This document shows, one piece after another, positions 41,699 through 51,007 of a DNA stretch of 64,000 nt. Below the pieces are notes generated by a model. That model did not search any database and was not told where the DNA came from. It saw only the letters and a program-made list of their open reading frames with translations. The DNA lies in NCBI RefSeq assembly GCF_947489255.1, contig NZ_CANLCY010000003.1, forward strand, positions 601,199 to 665,198. Direction: 5' to 3'. Numbering within the stretch: the stretch's first letter is position 1; each line of letters opens with the position of its first letter. The stretch is from an uncultured Microbacterium sp. (GTDB lineage: Bacteria > Actinomycetota > Actinomycetes > Actinomycetales > Microbacteriaceae). The translations under genes and the position numbers were made by a program.

Positions 41699-43153
41699 GT
41701 GACCACCACCGACGTCGTCGCCCCCCGAAGGAAAGGGGCCCTTCTGCTGCTCGGGGCGCAGTGGGGCCGGTACGTCTCCCAGGTGCTCGGCATCGTCATC
41801 CTGGCCCGGCTCGTCGGCCCCGCCGACTTCGGCATCGTCGCGCTGGGCGCATCGGTCGCCGGACTGGCGGCGGTGCTGGGGGATTTCGGTCTCAGCATGG
41901 CCGCGCTGCGCGCGCCCTCGCTGACCGATCAGCAGCAGACGAATCTGTTCTGGATCAACACCGGCGTGGGGACGGCGGCCGCGGGGATCGTCGCGGGCAT
42001 CGCCCCGGCTATGGCCACCGCGTTCGACGACGCGCGGCTGATCGTGGTCTTGCTGCTGCTGGCGCCCGCTTTCCTCCTGCGCTCAGCGAGCGCGCAGTTG
42101 CGAGTCGAGCTCAACCGGTCGGGACGCCTGGGACGACTGGCGGGGTCGGAGCTCGCCGGCGACGTGTCGGGGCTCATCGGCGCCATCGTGCTGGCAGCGC
42201 TGGGGGGCGGCTATCTCGCGCTCGCGATCCAGGGCACGCTGTCCGCCGCTGTCACACTGGTCATCGCTTTCGCGTGCGCCTCCTGGCGCCCCGGACTCCC
42301 CCGCCGCGGCTCGCACCTGCGCAGCCTGCTGACCTTCGGCGGGAACACCTTCGTCGTCCACGCCTTGAATTACGCCTCCACCAACGTCGGCACCCTCATG
42401 ATCGCCCGAGCCGCCTCGGATCAGGTGGTCGGTCTTTACAACAGGGCGACCCAGCTCGTGAATCTTCCCATCGATCAGCTCATCACCCCTCTCACGCGCG
42501 TCGTCATCCCCCACCTGGCGGTCGCCGCGTCGGCGTCCGACCTGAGCGCGCGCTTGTCTCGATTCCAGGTCGTGCTCTGCTACCCCGCGTTCGCCTACCT
42601 CAGCCTCTTCGTCGCCGCCGCGCGCCCGGCTCTCGAGGTGGTGTTGGGGGAAGCCTGGGCCCCGGCGGCCGCCTTCGTCCCGGTCCTGGCCCTGGGCGCG
42701 CTCTTCCAGACACTCGGCTACCCCCAGTACTGGGCCTTCGTATCCACCGGACGCTCCGCGATGCTTCTGGCCTCCGAGGCGGTGGGACGCGTCGCGATGA
42801 TCGCGCTCGCGATCGGACTCGCACCGCTCGGCCCTCTCGCGGTGGCCGCCGCTGTCGCGGTGGGGCAGTTCCTGCTGTGGCTCGCCGCCGCCGTCGTCTT
42901 CCTGCCGCGCACGGGGGTCCCGTCGTGGCCGCTCGTTCGCGCCGGGCTCCGCCCCGTCGCGATCTTCGCCGCCGCGTTGGGGGTCGCGGTTACCGCCGAC
43001 GCCGCGTTCTTCGCCCCACTGATCCCCGTCCTCCGGCTGGTGGCGATCACCGCCCTCTGGTCGATCGTCGTGACATCACTGGCGCTGCTCACCGCACGAC
43101 ACGATCTCCGCACCATCACCGAAGGGCTCCGACGCCGCGAGAGGCGCAGCTGA
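41699..43153 (+). CDS. Polysaccharide flippase (MOP/Wzx-like)
   Basis: A 484-residue protein with about 12-14 hydrophobic helices. It has GAQWGRYVSQVLGIVILARLVGPADFGIVAL at the start, typical of Wzx/RfbX flippases, then LTFGGNTFVVHALNYASTNVGTLMIARAAS and VGLYNRATQLVNLPIDQLITPL. It would move lipid-linked repeat units across the membrane for the neighbouring polymerase-like protein. The GTG start has AAGGAG six bases upstream. Confidence 0.84.
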   Translation: MTTTDVVAPRRKGALLLLGAQWGRYVSQVLGIVILARLVGPADFGIVALGASVAGLAAVLGDFGLSMAALRAPSLTDQQQTNLFWINTGVGTAAAGIVAGIAPAMATAFDDARLIVVLLLLAPAFLLRSASAQLRVELNRSGRLGRLAGSELAGDVSGLIGAIVLAALGGGYLALAIQGTLSAAVTLVIAFACASWRPGLPRRGSHLRSLLTFGGNTFVVHALNYASTNVGTLMIARAASDQVVGLYNRATQLVNLPIDQLITPLTRVVIPHLAVAASASDLSARLSRFQVVLCYPAFAYLSLFVAAARPALEVVLGEAWAPAAAFVPVLALGALFQTLGYPQYWAFVSTGRSAMLLASEAVGRVAMIALAIGLAPLGPLAVAAAVAVGQFLLWLAAAVVFLPRTGVPSWPLVRAGLRPVAIFAAALGVAVTADAAFFAPLIPVLRLVAITALWSIVVTSLALLTARHDLRTITEGLRRRERRS

Positions 43154-43283
43154 TCGTCGTCGAGCGCCGGGCCACATGACGGGTGAAGTTGCTCCCGTAT
43201 GACGCCTGCCCCGCCGCCTCCGCGCGTCGGACGACGCGTCGACGACGCCACAGTGGTGTTTCCCGTCCCTTCCCCGGAGCAGC

Positions 43284-44474
43284 ATGCCGTCCGTCGCCCC
43301 ACCCGCCATCACCTGGACGGCGATCGCCGCCGGGGTGCTCGACGTCCACGGTCTGCCGTTCTTCGAGCCCGCGGCCGAAATCATGGTCCTACCCGCGCGG
43401 CCCGCGGAGGCGTTGTGCCTCACGTCGATCGGCGCCTCGTTGTGGCGACGCCTCGTAAGGGATGGACCTCTCGAAGACCACCGAGTGACCCCGGCGGAGC
43501 GAGAGCTGCTGACAGAGATGGAGCAGAGCGCGATCGTCGCCCGCGATGCGGGTCATCGTGCCCGCGTCCATCGGATCGAACGGCCGACGCTCTCGTCTCC
43601 CTTTCATGAGCTGGTCTACGCGCTGGTCGCCCACGTAGCCGCGCAGAACGACATCGCGTGCGTGTTCATCAAGGGTCCGACGCTCTTCCAGCAGGGCCTG
43701 CGGAATCGCGAGCATTCCGGCGACGTGGACCTGTGGTGCGCACCCGATCGATGGGAGCATCTCGCAGAGGCGCTGCGCGAGTGGGGATGGAGTCGTGAAC
43801 CTCATCCGTGGCAGGGCGCGCAAGCTCACCACACCATCACGATGAAACCGACGGGTTGGGGCTGCGAGATCGACGTCCACCGTCGCATGCCCGGGCTGAC
43901 CTTCGACGATGCCGCCGCCTTCGCCTCCCTGTACGAACACGCCGCGCCCGCGCGGTTCGCCGGCTTCGATGCGCTCGTGCCGCGCGCCGATGCACATGCC
44001 GTTCTGGCGGCACTGCACGCCGTCCGCCCCGAGATCGGACGGCCGCCGCTCACGGATGCCGGGCGGGCCGCAGCCGTCGATCTCCTCTCCCGCGCGGCGG
44101 GATCGGTCGACATGGCCCGCGAGATGGGTGCCGTGCCCGCCCTGCTCGAGGTGCTGCAGGAAGTCGATCCTCATGCGGACTTCTCCGAAGACGCCCTCGG
44201 CACGCCGAGGGACTGGGAGTGGCGGAGTCAGCCGACTCGGGCTCGCGCGTACTGGGTCGCTCTGCGCGACGAACCTCCGCTCGTGCTGCTGCGCTGCGCG
44301 ATGCGCTCCATCTGGGCACCCGACGACGTCGCGCTCGCCTCTGCGCGGCGATGGGGAGACCCGACGACGAACGCCCTCCGCGCCCGTTTCCGACGCCTGA
44401 AAAGGGGGTTCCGCGACGTCGCGCGGAGCTTACCTTCCCGCGCCGGTGTCGAACGCGACGAAGCGGGATCGTGA
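43284..44474 (+). CDS. PqqD-like domain fused to NTP_transf_5 nucleotidyltransferase
   Basis: A 396-residue protein. Residues ~10-90 look like a PqqD-type winged-helix peptide-chaperone domain (EALCLTSIGASLWRRLVRDGPLED, AERELLTEMEQSAIVA). Residues ~110-250 are a nucleotidyltransferase of the NTP_transf_5 group, with FIKGPTLFQQGL near 129, GDVDLWC near 150 carrying the metal aspartates, and EIDVHRRM. Such nucleotidyltransferases occur with PqqD-like and HprK-related genes in bacterial exopolysaccharide loci; here the two domains are on one chain. The ATG follows GGAG. Its place between flippase and glycosyltransferase supports a polysaccharide role. Confidence 0.7.
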   Translation: MPSVAPPAITWTAIAAGVLDVHGLPFFEPAAEIMVLPARPAEALCLTSIGASLWRRLVRDGPLEDHRVTPAERELLTEMEQSAIVARDAGHRARVHRIERPTLSSPFHELVYALVAHVAAQNDIACVFIKGPTLFQQGLRNREHSGDVDLWCAPDRWEHLAEALREWGWSREPHPWQGAQAHHTITMKPTGWGCEIDVHRRMPGLTFDDAAAFASLYEHAAPARFAGFDALVPRADAHAVLAALHAVRPEIGRPPLTDAGRAAAVDLLSRAAGSVDMAREMGAVPALLEVLQEVDPHADFSEDALGTPRDWEWRSQPTRARAYWVALRDEPPLVLLRCAMRSIWAPDDVALASARRWGDPTTNALRARFRRLKRGFRDVARSLPSRAGVERDEAGS

Positions 44475-44590
44475 ACCCGAACGCCGCCGTCGGCGATCTC
44501 GTGACTCCCTCTCGACCGCCCGTGCACAGCCGCTCGACCCCGCCGATCACCCGCCGGTCGGCTCGGTTCGATCCAGAGGAAGAAGACATC

Positions 44591-45655
44591 ATGAACGCGA
44601 ACCGCGCCGTCGTCGTCAACGGGCGATTCCTGACGCACACGCCCACGGGAGTCCAACGCTTCGCGCGAGAGATCACGCGAGCGCTCGCGCAGATCCGGCC
44701 CCTCACGGTCGTCGCACCACCCGGAGACCTCATCGACACCGACATCGGCGCCGACATCGTGCAAGTAGGTCGGCTGGGCGGCCACGCCTGGGAACAGGTC
44801 AGCCTCCCCCGCCACCTGCGTCGTTCGGGTTCTCCCCTGCTGTTGGGGTGGGCGAACACCGGTCCCGTCTCCTACGGACCTCAACTCGTGACGTGTCACG
44901 ACATCATCTGGGTGCGTCACCCGGAGAGCTTCGCCCGATCGTTCCGTCTGCTCTACGCGGCGATGACGCCGATCCTGCTACGGCGCAGCGTCGGCGTGCT
45001 CACGGTGAGCAGCTTCTCCGCTCGCGAGATCGCCCACGAGTTCGGAGTGGACCCCGCACGCATCACCGTGGTCTCCAACGCCGTCTCATCCGCTTTCGCG
45101 GCCGACGGCCCTGCTCACGACGAGGGCGTTCCCTATGCGCTGGCCGTTTCCTCTCCCAATCGCCACAAGAACTTCGACGCCCTCGTCGCCGCGTTCGAGG
45201 CCGCCGACCTCAACCACATCCAGCGGCTGCTCATCGTGGGCCATCAAGCCCGGGCGTTCCATTCCCGATCGACGACGGCGTCCCCTCGTACGCGCGCGCT
45301 CGGGCGCGTCGACGACGACGAGCTGATGCGGCTCTACCGTGGGGCCACGGCATTCGTCTTCCCTTCGCTGTACGAGGGATTCGGCATCCCCCCGCTCGAA
45401 GCCCAACGCATGGGCGCACCGGTCCTGGCGGCCCGATCGAGCGCACTTCCCGAAGTCCTGGGCGACAGCGCACACTGGATCGACCCGGCCGACGTCGACG
45501 ACATCCGCCGCGGCCTCGAGGAACTCGACCGCGATCCCGCCCTCCGCGCCGACCTCACCCGCCGTGGACGCGAGAACGAGGCCCGATTCTCCTGGCAGAC
45601 ATCCGCTGAGCGGATCTCCGATCTCATCGATCGGGTCTCGGCGGCCCCGAGCTGA
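44591..45655 (+). CDS. Glycosyltransferase family 4
   Basis: A 354-residue GT-B glycosyltransferase. It starts AVVVNGRFLTHTPTGVQRFAREI, typical of mannosyltransferase-like GT4 enzymes, and has LVTCHDIIWVRHPESF, VLTVSSFSAREIAHEFGV, ALAVSSPNRHKNFDALV and the donor-binding VFPSLYEGFGIPPLEAQRMGAPV. It would add a sugar to a lipid-linked acceptor on the cytoplasmic side. The ATG at 44591 follows GAGGAAGAAG. It follows the nucleotidyltransferase gene on the same strand. Confidence 0.85.
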   Translation: MNANRAVVVNGRFLTHTPTGVQRFAREITRALAQIRPLTVVAPPGDLIDTDIGADIVQVGRLGGHAWEQVSLPRHLRRSGSPLLLGWANTGPVSYGPQLVTCHDIIWVRHPESFARSFRLLYAAMTPILLRRSVGVLTVSSFSAREIAHEFGVDPARITVVSNAVSSAFAADGPAHDEGVPYALAVSSPNRHKNFDALVAAFEAADLNHIQRLLIVGHQARAFHSRSTTASPRTRALGRVDDDELMRLYRGATAFVFPSLYEGFGIPPLEAQRMGAPVLAARSSALPEVLGDSAHWIDPADVDDIRRGLEELDRDPALRADLTRRGRENEARFSWQTSAERISDLIDRVSAAPS

Positions 45656-45665
45656 GATCCCCACC

Positions 45666-46751
45666 TCACCCCCACACGCGGCCCAGGGCGGTGCGCTGCG
45701 ACTGCGGGGTGAACCGCCCGTCCAGGTAGCCGCCCCATCGCGCCCGGTTGTCGTCGGCCCAGTCCTGCAGACGACCCGAGCGCACGGCCTCGACGAGTCC
45801 GCTCAGCCCATCGTCCACGCCGACCATCGGCGGCAGCCCGGGCATCGCCGGAATGGGGCGCGCGAGGATGGGGATGCCGCATTCCCACGCGTCGAGGATG
45901 GCGATCGCCACCGCCGCTTCCCACGCCGCCGTGTGCAGGTAGACGTCAAGGCTCGCGAGTTCGGTGGCGACGCCATCCGGCGTCTGCCATCCGGTGACGT
46001 CGATGTCGTCCGGCGCCCCCTCGGCGCCATCGCCCCCACCGATCCACTTAGCCCGCACGGTCACCCCCGGGAGCTCGCTGCGCAGTCGCCGGACCAGGGA
46101 GATGAACGCGGCCGGATCCTTCTGAGGGGCCCAACGCCCCAGCATCCCCACGGTCAGGGTTCTCGTGGGGCGCACGGCGGGGCGTCGAGCGGACGCCGGT
46201 CGATGCACCGACGGCACGTTGGGGATGACGCGGAGCCGGTCTTCCGGGTACCCCAGCCCGCGAGCGGCGACCGCTTCGCCCGGCCCGCCCGACGCCAGCA
46301 CATCGGCACGACCTCGAAGGGCCCGCTCGATCGCCCGATAGACCGCCCGGGGCGCCGCACCGATATCCCGTCGCTCGAACGCGAAGCAGTGGGGCGTGTA
46401 CACCAGACGCGCGTCTCCCGCGCCGAGGAGCCGAGCATAGGCGCCGGGGAAGCTCGAGTGAGCGTGCACGACATCGGGGTCCACCTGTCGAAGAATCCCG
46501 CGCAGCGACCGCACGGCGCGCAGCGGAGTCGAGACCTCCCAGGCGACATGATGGATCTCCGCCTTTCCGTCGCCCTCCCGCCAGACGGGAGCGGGAGTGC
46601 CGCCGACGTGCGGCGAAGCGACGACGTGCGAGAACCCCGGCGGCGTGTTCGCGATGTATCCCCGGACGGCGACGGGGACGCCGCCGGTACTGCGGTCGAC
46701 GAGGTGGAGCACGACACGAGGAGGGCGAGAGGAACCGTTCGATGCAGACAC
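45666..46751 (-). CDS. Glycosyltransferase family 4, second
   Basis: A 361-residue GT-B enzyme, convergent with the previous one (10 bases apart). It has VVLHLVDRSTGGVPVAVRGY, DVVHAHSSFPGAYARLLG, LRVIPNVPSVHRP, TVGMLGRWAPQKDPAAF and a C-terminal region (DVYLHTAAWEAAVAIAILDAWECGIPIL) where the usual donor-site EGFP motif is weakly preserved as AWEAAVAIAILDA. GTG 46751 is used; the ribosome site is weak. It probably adds a sugar to the same surface polysaccharide. Confidence 0.8.
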   Translation of the reverse strand: MSASNGSSRPPRVVLHLVDRSTGGVPVAVRGYIANTPPGFSHVVASPHVGGTPAPVWREGDGKAEIHHVAWEVSTPLRAVRSLRGILRQVDPDVVHAHSSFPGAYARLLGAGDARLVYTPHCFAFERRDIGAAPRAVYRAIERALRGRADVLASGGPGEAVAARGLGYPEDRLRVIPNVPSVHRPASARRPAVRPTRTLTVGMLGRWAPQKDPAAFISLVRRLRSELPGVTVRAKWIGGGDGAEGAPDDIDVTGWQTPDGVATELASLDVYLHTAAWEAAVAIAILDAWECGIPILARPIPAMPGLPPMVGVDDGLSGLVEAVRSGRLQDWADDNRARWGGYLDGRFTPQSQRTALGRVWG

Positions 46752-46888
46752 CCCGAGAAGGTAGAGCCGAGCGGAGAGGTCGTCATGTCCGATCCGCTCG
46801 GCGAAACGGCGGGTGACGCACCCTGCGGGACGATGGCCTCGCCGTCAAGGCTCGGTCGTCCGGCGACGCGCGTGTCTACCGTCGCTGC

Positions 46889-47791
46889 ATGAGCCACGAT
46901 CGCGACCAGTTCACTTTCGACAACCCGGTCACGCGCTACGCCCGCGTCGAACCGCCCCTCCAGCACCAGCCCGAGCCGGGCGTGCAGGCCGACATGACCC
47001 CCGTGCCCGACCTCGGCGAGAAGACGTACCGCGGTCTCGGACGCCTCACGGGCCGCAAGGCCCTCATCACCGGCGGCGACTCGGGGATCGGCGGGGCCGT
47101 CGCGATCGCCTTCGCGCGCGAGGGCGCCGACGTCGCGATCGTGCACCTCCCCGACGAGCAGCGCGACGCCGACCACATCCTCGACCAGATCCGGGATGCC
47201 GGCCGCACCGGCGTCTCGATCGCGACCGACATCACCGACCCGGGCGCGTGCCGCGACCTCGTCGCCCACGCGGCCGAGGCCCTCGGCGGCCTGGACATCG
47301 TCGTGAACAACGCCGGGAAGCAGGTCATGGTCGAAAAGGTCGACGACCTGTCCGACGAGCAGTTCGAGCAGACGTTCCGCACCAACGTCTTCGCGCCGTT
47401 CTGGATCACCAAAGCCGCGCTGGCCCACCTTCCGGAGGGCGGCACGATCATCAACACCGCCTCCCTCGAGGCCTACGTGCCGGCGCCCGACCGTCTCGAC
47501 TACGCCGCGACGAAGGCGGCCATCAACAACCTGTCGAAGGGCCTCGCCCAGCAGCTCGCCTCCCGTGGCATCCGCGTCAACGTCGTGGCGCCCGGACCCA
47601 CCTGGTCGGCTCTGCAGGTGAGCCAGGGGGTCTCCGACGACCAGATGGAGCACTTCGACGACGAGAGCACCTATCAGCGCGCGGGGCAGCCCGCCGAGAT
47701 CGCGCCGGCGTTCGTCTTCCTGGCCTCCGCCGAATCCAGCTACGTCTCGGGCGAGACGCTCAACGTCAACGGCGGCATGGTCACCCCCTGA
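46889..47791 (+). CDS. Short-chain dehydrogenase, GsiB/YghA-like stress oxidoreductase
   Basis: A 300-residue SDR-family NAD(P)-dependent oxidoreductase. The N-terminal ~45 residues are an extended arm seen in the general-stress SDR group (YdaD/YhdF/YghA). The Rossmann motif is ALITGGDSGIGGAVAIA, then DIVVNNAGKQ, the catalytic serine in IINTASLEAY, the YAATK active site, and VNVVAPGPTWS. A strong hairpin follows the stop. Confidence 0.86.
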   Translation: MSHDRDQFTFDNPVTRYARVEPPLQHQPEPGVQADMTPVPDLGEKTYRGLGRLTGRKALITGGDSGIGGAVAIAFAREGADVAIVHLPDEQRDADHILDQIRDAGRTGVSIATDITDPGACRDLVAHAAEALGGLDIVVNNAGKQVMVEKVDDLSDEQFEQTFRTNVFAPFWITKAALAHLPEGGTIINTASLEAYVPAPDRLDYAATKAAINNLSKGLAQQLASRGIRVNVVAPGPTWSALQVSQGVSDDQMEHFDDESTYQRAGQPAEIAPAFVFLASAESSYVSGETLNVNGGMVTP

Positions 47792-47802
47792 CCCCTGCTC
47801 CG

Positions 47803-47834
47803 CGAACGCCCCGTCCCTCGGGTCGGGGCGTTCG
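47803..47834 (+). terminator. Hairpin after the SDR gene
   Basis: Perfect 11-bp arms, CGAACGCCCCG at 47803-47813 and its complement at 47824-47834, with a 10-nt loop, 12 bases past the stop codon. Confidence 0.75.
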
Positions 47835-47943
47835 TCGCGCACGCCCCCTGCGTCGTGTTCACCGCGCGCCGTGCTCGCTTGCGTAAATCGCCCCGATCCG
47901 CAACCGACCCTCTCTCGAGCGCGCGGTGCGAAACGGTGAGGAC

Positions 47944-49338
47944 ATGTCCGAAGACACCGCCTCCGTTCCCGACGAGGCGCCCCTCACCCTATACCTGCTG
48001 CACGCGCTCGGCGCGAGCGCCCGGTCGTTCGACCGCCTGGCGGATCGGCTGGCCGGACGCGTCCGTGTCGTGGGCATCGACCTCCCCGGGTTCGGGTCCG
48101 AGGCCGACGCCACCGAGACCGACCTGACCCGCACCGTCGCGCATGTCGAGCGCGTCCTCGCCGCGCACGACGGCGGACCGTGGCTGCTCGGCGGTCACAG
48201 CATGGGCGGCAAGGTCACCGCGCTCGTGGCATCCCGTGTCCTCCGTGGCGAGGCAGCCCTGTTCGGTCTGGCAGGGGTCGTGCTCATGGCGCCCTCGCCG
48301 CCGAGACCCGAGCCGATGGACGAAGAGCGCCGCGAGCGCATGCTGTCGTGGGTGGCCGATGGTCCGCTCTCCGACGAGGATGCCGAGACCTTCGTCGCCC
48401 AGAACGTGGCGGAGCCGCTCGACGCCGAGGCGCATGCGGTGGCGCTCGACGGCCTGCGCCGCACGTCGCCCGCGGTCTGGCGCGCCTGGCTCGAGACGGG
48501 CAGCACGGTCGACGCCACGGCCGAGGTGGGCCTGCTCGATCTGCCCGCGCTCGTGCTGGCCGGCGAAGACGATGCCGACCTCGGCGCGGCGGCTCAGCCG
48601 GGCCTGCTGGCCGCGGTGTACCCGCGCGCCCGCTTCGTCGCCCTGCCCGACACGGGGCACCTCATTCCGCTCGAGCGCGACGCGGAGGCCGCGGAGGCGA
48701 TCGCCCGCTTCGTCGACGAGGAGGTGCGGGTGGGACCCGTCGTCCCCGACGAGTGGGCGCGCCTCATCGCGGGCGATCGCGTCGACGACCGGGTGCGCGG
48801 CATCCTGGCCCGTCGTGCGCTGCCCGACGACCGCGGCTATGCGCCCGCGGCGCTCGACCTGGCCCAGCTGACCCTGCTGCGCGAGATCGCGGACCTGGTG
48901 GTTCCGCAGGAGGGACGCGCGATCGACATCGCCGCCCGCGTCGACGCGCAGTTGGCCCGCGGCGAGGGCGACGGATGGCGAAACGCCGATCTTCCGCCCG
49001 ATCCCGAGGCCTATCGCGCCGGGCTCGACACCCTCGCCGGCGTCTGGGCGACCGATCCCGCTGATCGCGACCGCATCCTGCGCGCGGCGATCGAGGGTGA
49101 GAGCACCGCCGAGGGGGCGTTCGACGCCGAGCGGATGAAGGCCTGGCTGGAAGACGTCCGCAACGACCTCGTTCGCCAGTGGCTCGCGCACCCCGCGAGC
49201 ATGGCGCGCGTCGGCTACGACGGGTTCGCCACCGGCGGATCGCCCATGCGGGGCTACGTGGAACTGCGGCTGGGGCGCCGAGAAGACTGGGAGCCGTCCG
49301 GAGTCGGCGGCACAATCGCGACGGGAGACGCCGCATGA
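47944..49338 (+). CDS. Alpha/beta hydrolase fused to gluconate-dehydrogenase subunit-3-like domain
   Basis: A 464-residue two-domain protein. Residues ~10-260 are an alpha/beta hydrolase with LLHALGASARSFDRLA, GIDLPGFG, nucleophile elbow GGHSMGGKV near residue 85, LVLAGEDD and the catalytic His in DTGHLIPLE. Residues ~270-464 resemble the small (gamma) subunit of gluconate 2-dehydrogenase-type GMC enzymes (LTLLREIADLVVPQEGRAIDIAARVD, then a helical end). That subunit normally has a Tat signal; none is present here, so the protein should be cytoplasmic. Its stop overlaps the GMC start by ATGA. The fusion suggests an ester or lactone hydrolysis step coupled to oxidation. Confidence 0.75.
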   Translation: MSEDTASVPDEAPLTLYLLHALGASARSFDRLADRLAGRVRVVGIDLPGFGSEADATETDLTRTVAHVERVLAAHDGGPWLLGGHSMGGKVTALVASRVLRGEAALFGLAGVVLMAPSPPRPEPMDEERRERMLSWVADGPLSDEDAETFVAQNVAEPLDAEAHAVALDGLRRTSPAVWRAWLETGSTVDATAEVGLLDLPALVLAGEDDADLGAAAQPGLLAAVYPRARFVALPDTGHLIPLERDAEAAEAIARFVDEEVRVGPVVPDEWARLIAGDRVDDRVRGILARRALPDDRGYAPAALDLAQLTLLREIADLVVPQEGRAIDIAARVDAQLARGEGDGWRNADLPPDPEAYRAGLDTLAGVWATDPADRDRILRAAIEGESTAEGAFDAERMKAWLEDVRNDLVRQWLAHPASMARVGYDGFATGGSPMRGYVELRLGRREDWEPSGVGGTIATGDAA

Positions 49339-50888
49339 ACCTCGAAGCCATGCGCACCTTCGCCGACGACGAGACGGTCGACGTCGTCGTCGTCGGAACC
49401 GGAGCCGGAGGGGCGCCGCTGACGGCCGAACTCGCCCGCAAGGGTCTCAGCGTCGTCGCCCTCGAGGCCGGGCGCCACTTCGCCCTCGACGACCTGACCC
49501 CCGACGAGACCGAGGCGGTCGAGATCAACTGGATGTCGGAGCGCCTGAGCGGCGGCGACGACCCCACGGCGTTCGGGCCGAACAACAGCGGACGCGGCGT
49601 CGGCGGTTCGATGCTGCACTGGGGCGCCTTCACGCCGCGCCCCGATCGCCGCGACCTCGCCATCCGCACGGAGTCGGGCGTGGGCCGCGACTGGCCGGTC
49701 GATCCCGACGAACTGCTGTCGTACGTCGAGCGCGTCGAGGGCGACATCGGCGTCTCGGGCCCGACCCCCTACCCGTGGGATCCCACCCGCACCTACGCCT
49801 ACGCCCCGGCGAAGCGCAACGCTCCGGCGAACCTCGTGGCCAAGGGCTGCGACGCCCTCGGCGTGCGCTGGGCCGACGCCCCGGCCGCGGTGCTTACGCG
49901 TGCCCGCCTGCAGGATCACCACGGCGAGCGCGGCGCGTGCGTCAACTGCGGCGAATGCCACCAGGGGTGCCGAGTGGATGCCAAGGCCTCCACCGCCAAC
50001 ACCTATCTGCCGGCGGCGGTCGCGGCCGGTGCCGAGATCCGCAGCGAGTCGATGGTGCACGGCATCGAGCTCGACGATCGCGGCCACGTCGCCGCCGTCG
50101 TCTACCGCAAGGACGGCGTGGACCGCCGACAGCGCTGCCGCGCTCTCGTGCTCGCCGGCGGGGGCGTCGAGACGCCCCGCCTGCTCCTGCACACGGGTCT
50201 GGCGAACGACAGCGGCCAGGTGGGTCGCAACTTCCTCGCTCACGGGGCGACGCAGGTATGGGGTCGCTTCGACGAGCCGGTGCGCGGGCACCGCGGCTAC
50301 CCCTCGTCGCTGATCTCCGAAGACATGATGCGCCCCGCCGACGCGGACTTCGCCGGCGGATACCTCCTCCAGAGCCTCGGCGTCATGCCCCTCACCTACT
50401 CGACGACGCTCGTGCGCGGCGGAGGCCTCTGGGGCCCCGAGCTCATGCAGCGCCTCGATCAGGCGCGGTTCATGGCGGGAATCGGCATCAACGCCGACTG
50501 CCTCCCCTCCGACGACAACCGGCTCGTGCTGAGCGACGAGACCGACGAGTTCGGCATCGCCCGGGCGCGCGTCACCTTCACCGCCGGCGAGAACGAGAAG
50601 GCGATCGACAAGCACGCGACGGCGTTCATGCTGCGGGTGATGGAGGCGGCCGGTGCGCGGGAGACGATCGTCTTGGCCCGCACGGCCCACACGATCGGAA
50701 CCTGCCGCATGTCGACCGACCCCTCGGACGGCGTGGTGGACGCCGACGGCCGCTCCCACGAGATCCCCAACCTGTGGATCTGCGACAACTCCGTCTTCCC
50801 CTCGGCGATCGCCGCGAACCCGGCGCTGACGATCATGGCGCTCTCGCTCCGCACCGCCGACCGCTTCCTGGCCTCCGCCGCCGCCTGA
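49335..50888 (+). CDS. GMC oxidoreductase with cysteine-rich Fe-S-like motif
   Basis: A 517-residue FAD enzyme of the glucose-methanol-choline family. The FAD motif DVVVVGTGAGGAPLTAELARKG is near residue 15, NSGRGVGGSMLHWGAFTPR near 80, and the C-terminal active site near TAHTIGTCRMSTDPSDGVVD and NPALTIMALSLRTADRFL. Residues ~202-212 read CVNCGECHQGC, a cysteine cluster matching the Fe-S-binding insertion of gluconate/glucose dehydrogenase large subunits. The partner small-subunit-like domain is encoded just upstream with an ATGA overlap. The substrate is probably a sugar or sugar acid. Confidence 0.85.
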   Translation: MNLEAMRTFADDETVDVVVVGTGAGGAPLTAELARKGLSVVALEAGRHFALDDLTPDETEAVEINWMSERLSGGDDPTAFGPNNSGRGVGGSMLHWGAFTPRPDRRDLAIRTESGVGRDWPVDPDELLSYVERVEGDIGVSGPTPYPWDPTRTYAYAPAKRNAPANLVAKGCDALGVRWADAPAAVLTRARLQDHHGERGACVNCGECHQGCRVDAKASTANTYLPAAVAAGAEIRSESMVHGIELDDRGHVAAVVYRKDGVDRRQRCRALVLAGGGVETPRLLLHTGLANDSGQVGRNFLAHGATQVWGRFDEPVRGHRGYPSSLISEDMMRPADADFAGGYLLQSLGVMPLTYSTTLVRGGGLWGPELMQRLDQARFMAGIGINADCLPSDDNRLVLSDETDEFGIARARVTFTAGENEKAIDKHATAFMLRVMEAAGARETIVLARTAHTIGTCRMSTDPSDGVVDADGRSHEIPNLWICDNSVFPSAIAANPALTIMALSLRTADRFLASAAA

Positions 50889-50973
50889 CCGCGCCGCTCG
50901 GCCGCGCTCTCCCGCCCGGCCGAGCGCGGGCCTCGCCACGTCAGCATCCCGGGAGGGCGAGACCGTGTCGTAG

Positions 50974-51001
50974 TTCGACCTGGCCGCCTCCGCTGTACCA
51001 T
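50974..51001 (+). promoter_or_regulatory. Promoter giving a leaderless transcript
   Basis: TTCGAC (50974-50979), a 16-bp spacer and TACCAT (50996-51001) place the transcription start on the GTG at 51008. No ribosome-binding site precedes that codon, which fits a leaderless message. Confidence 0.45.
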
Positions 51002-51007
51002 CGCGAG

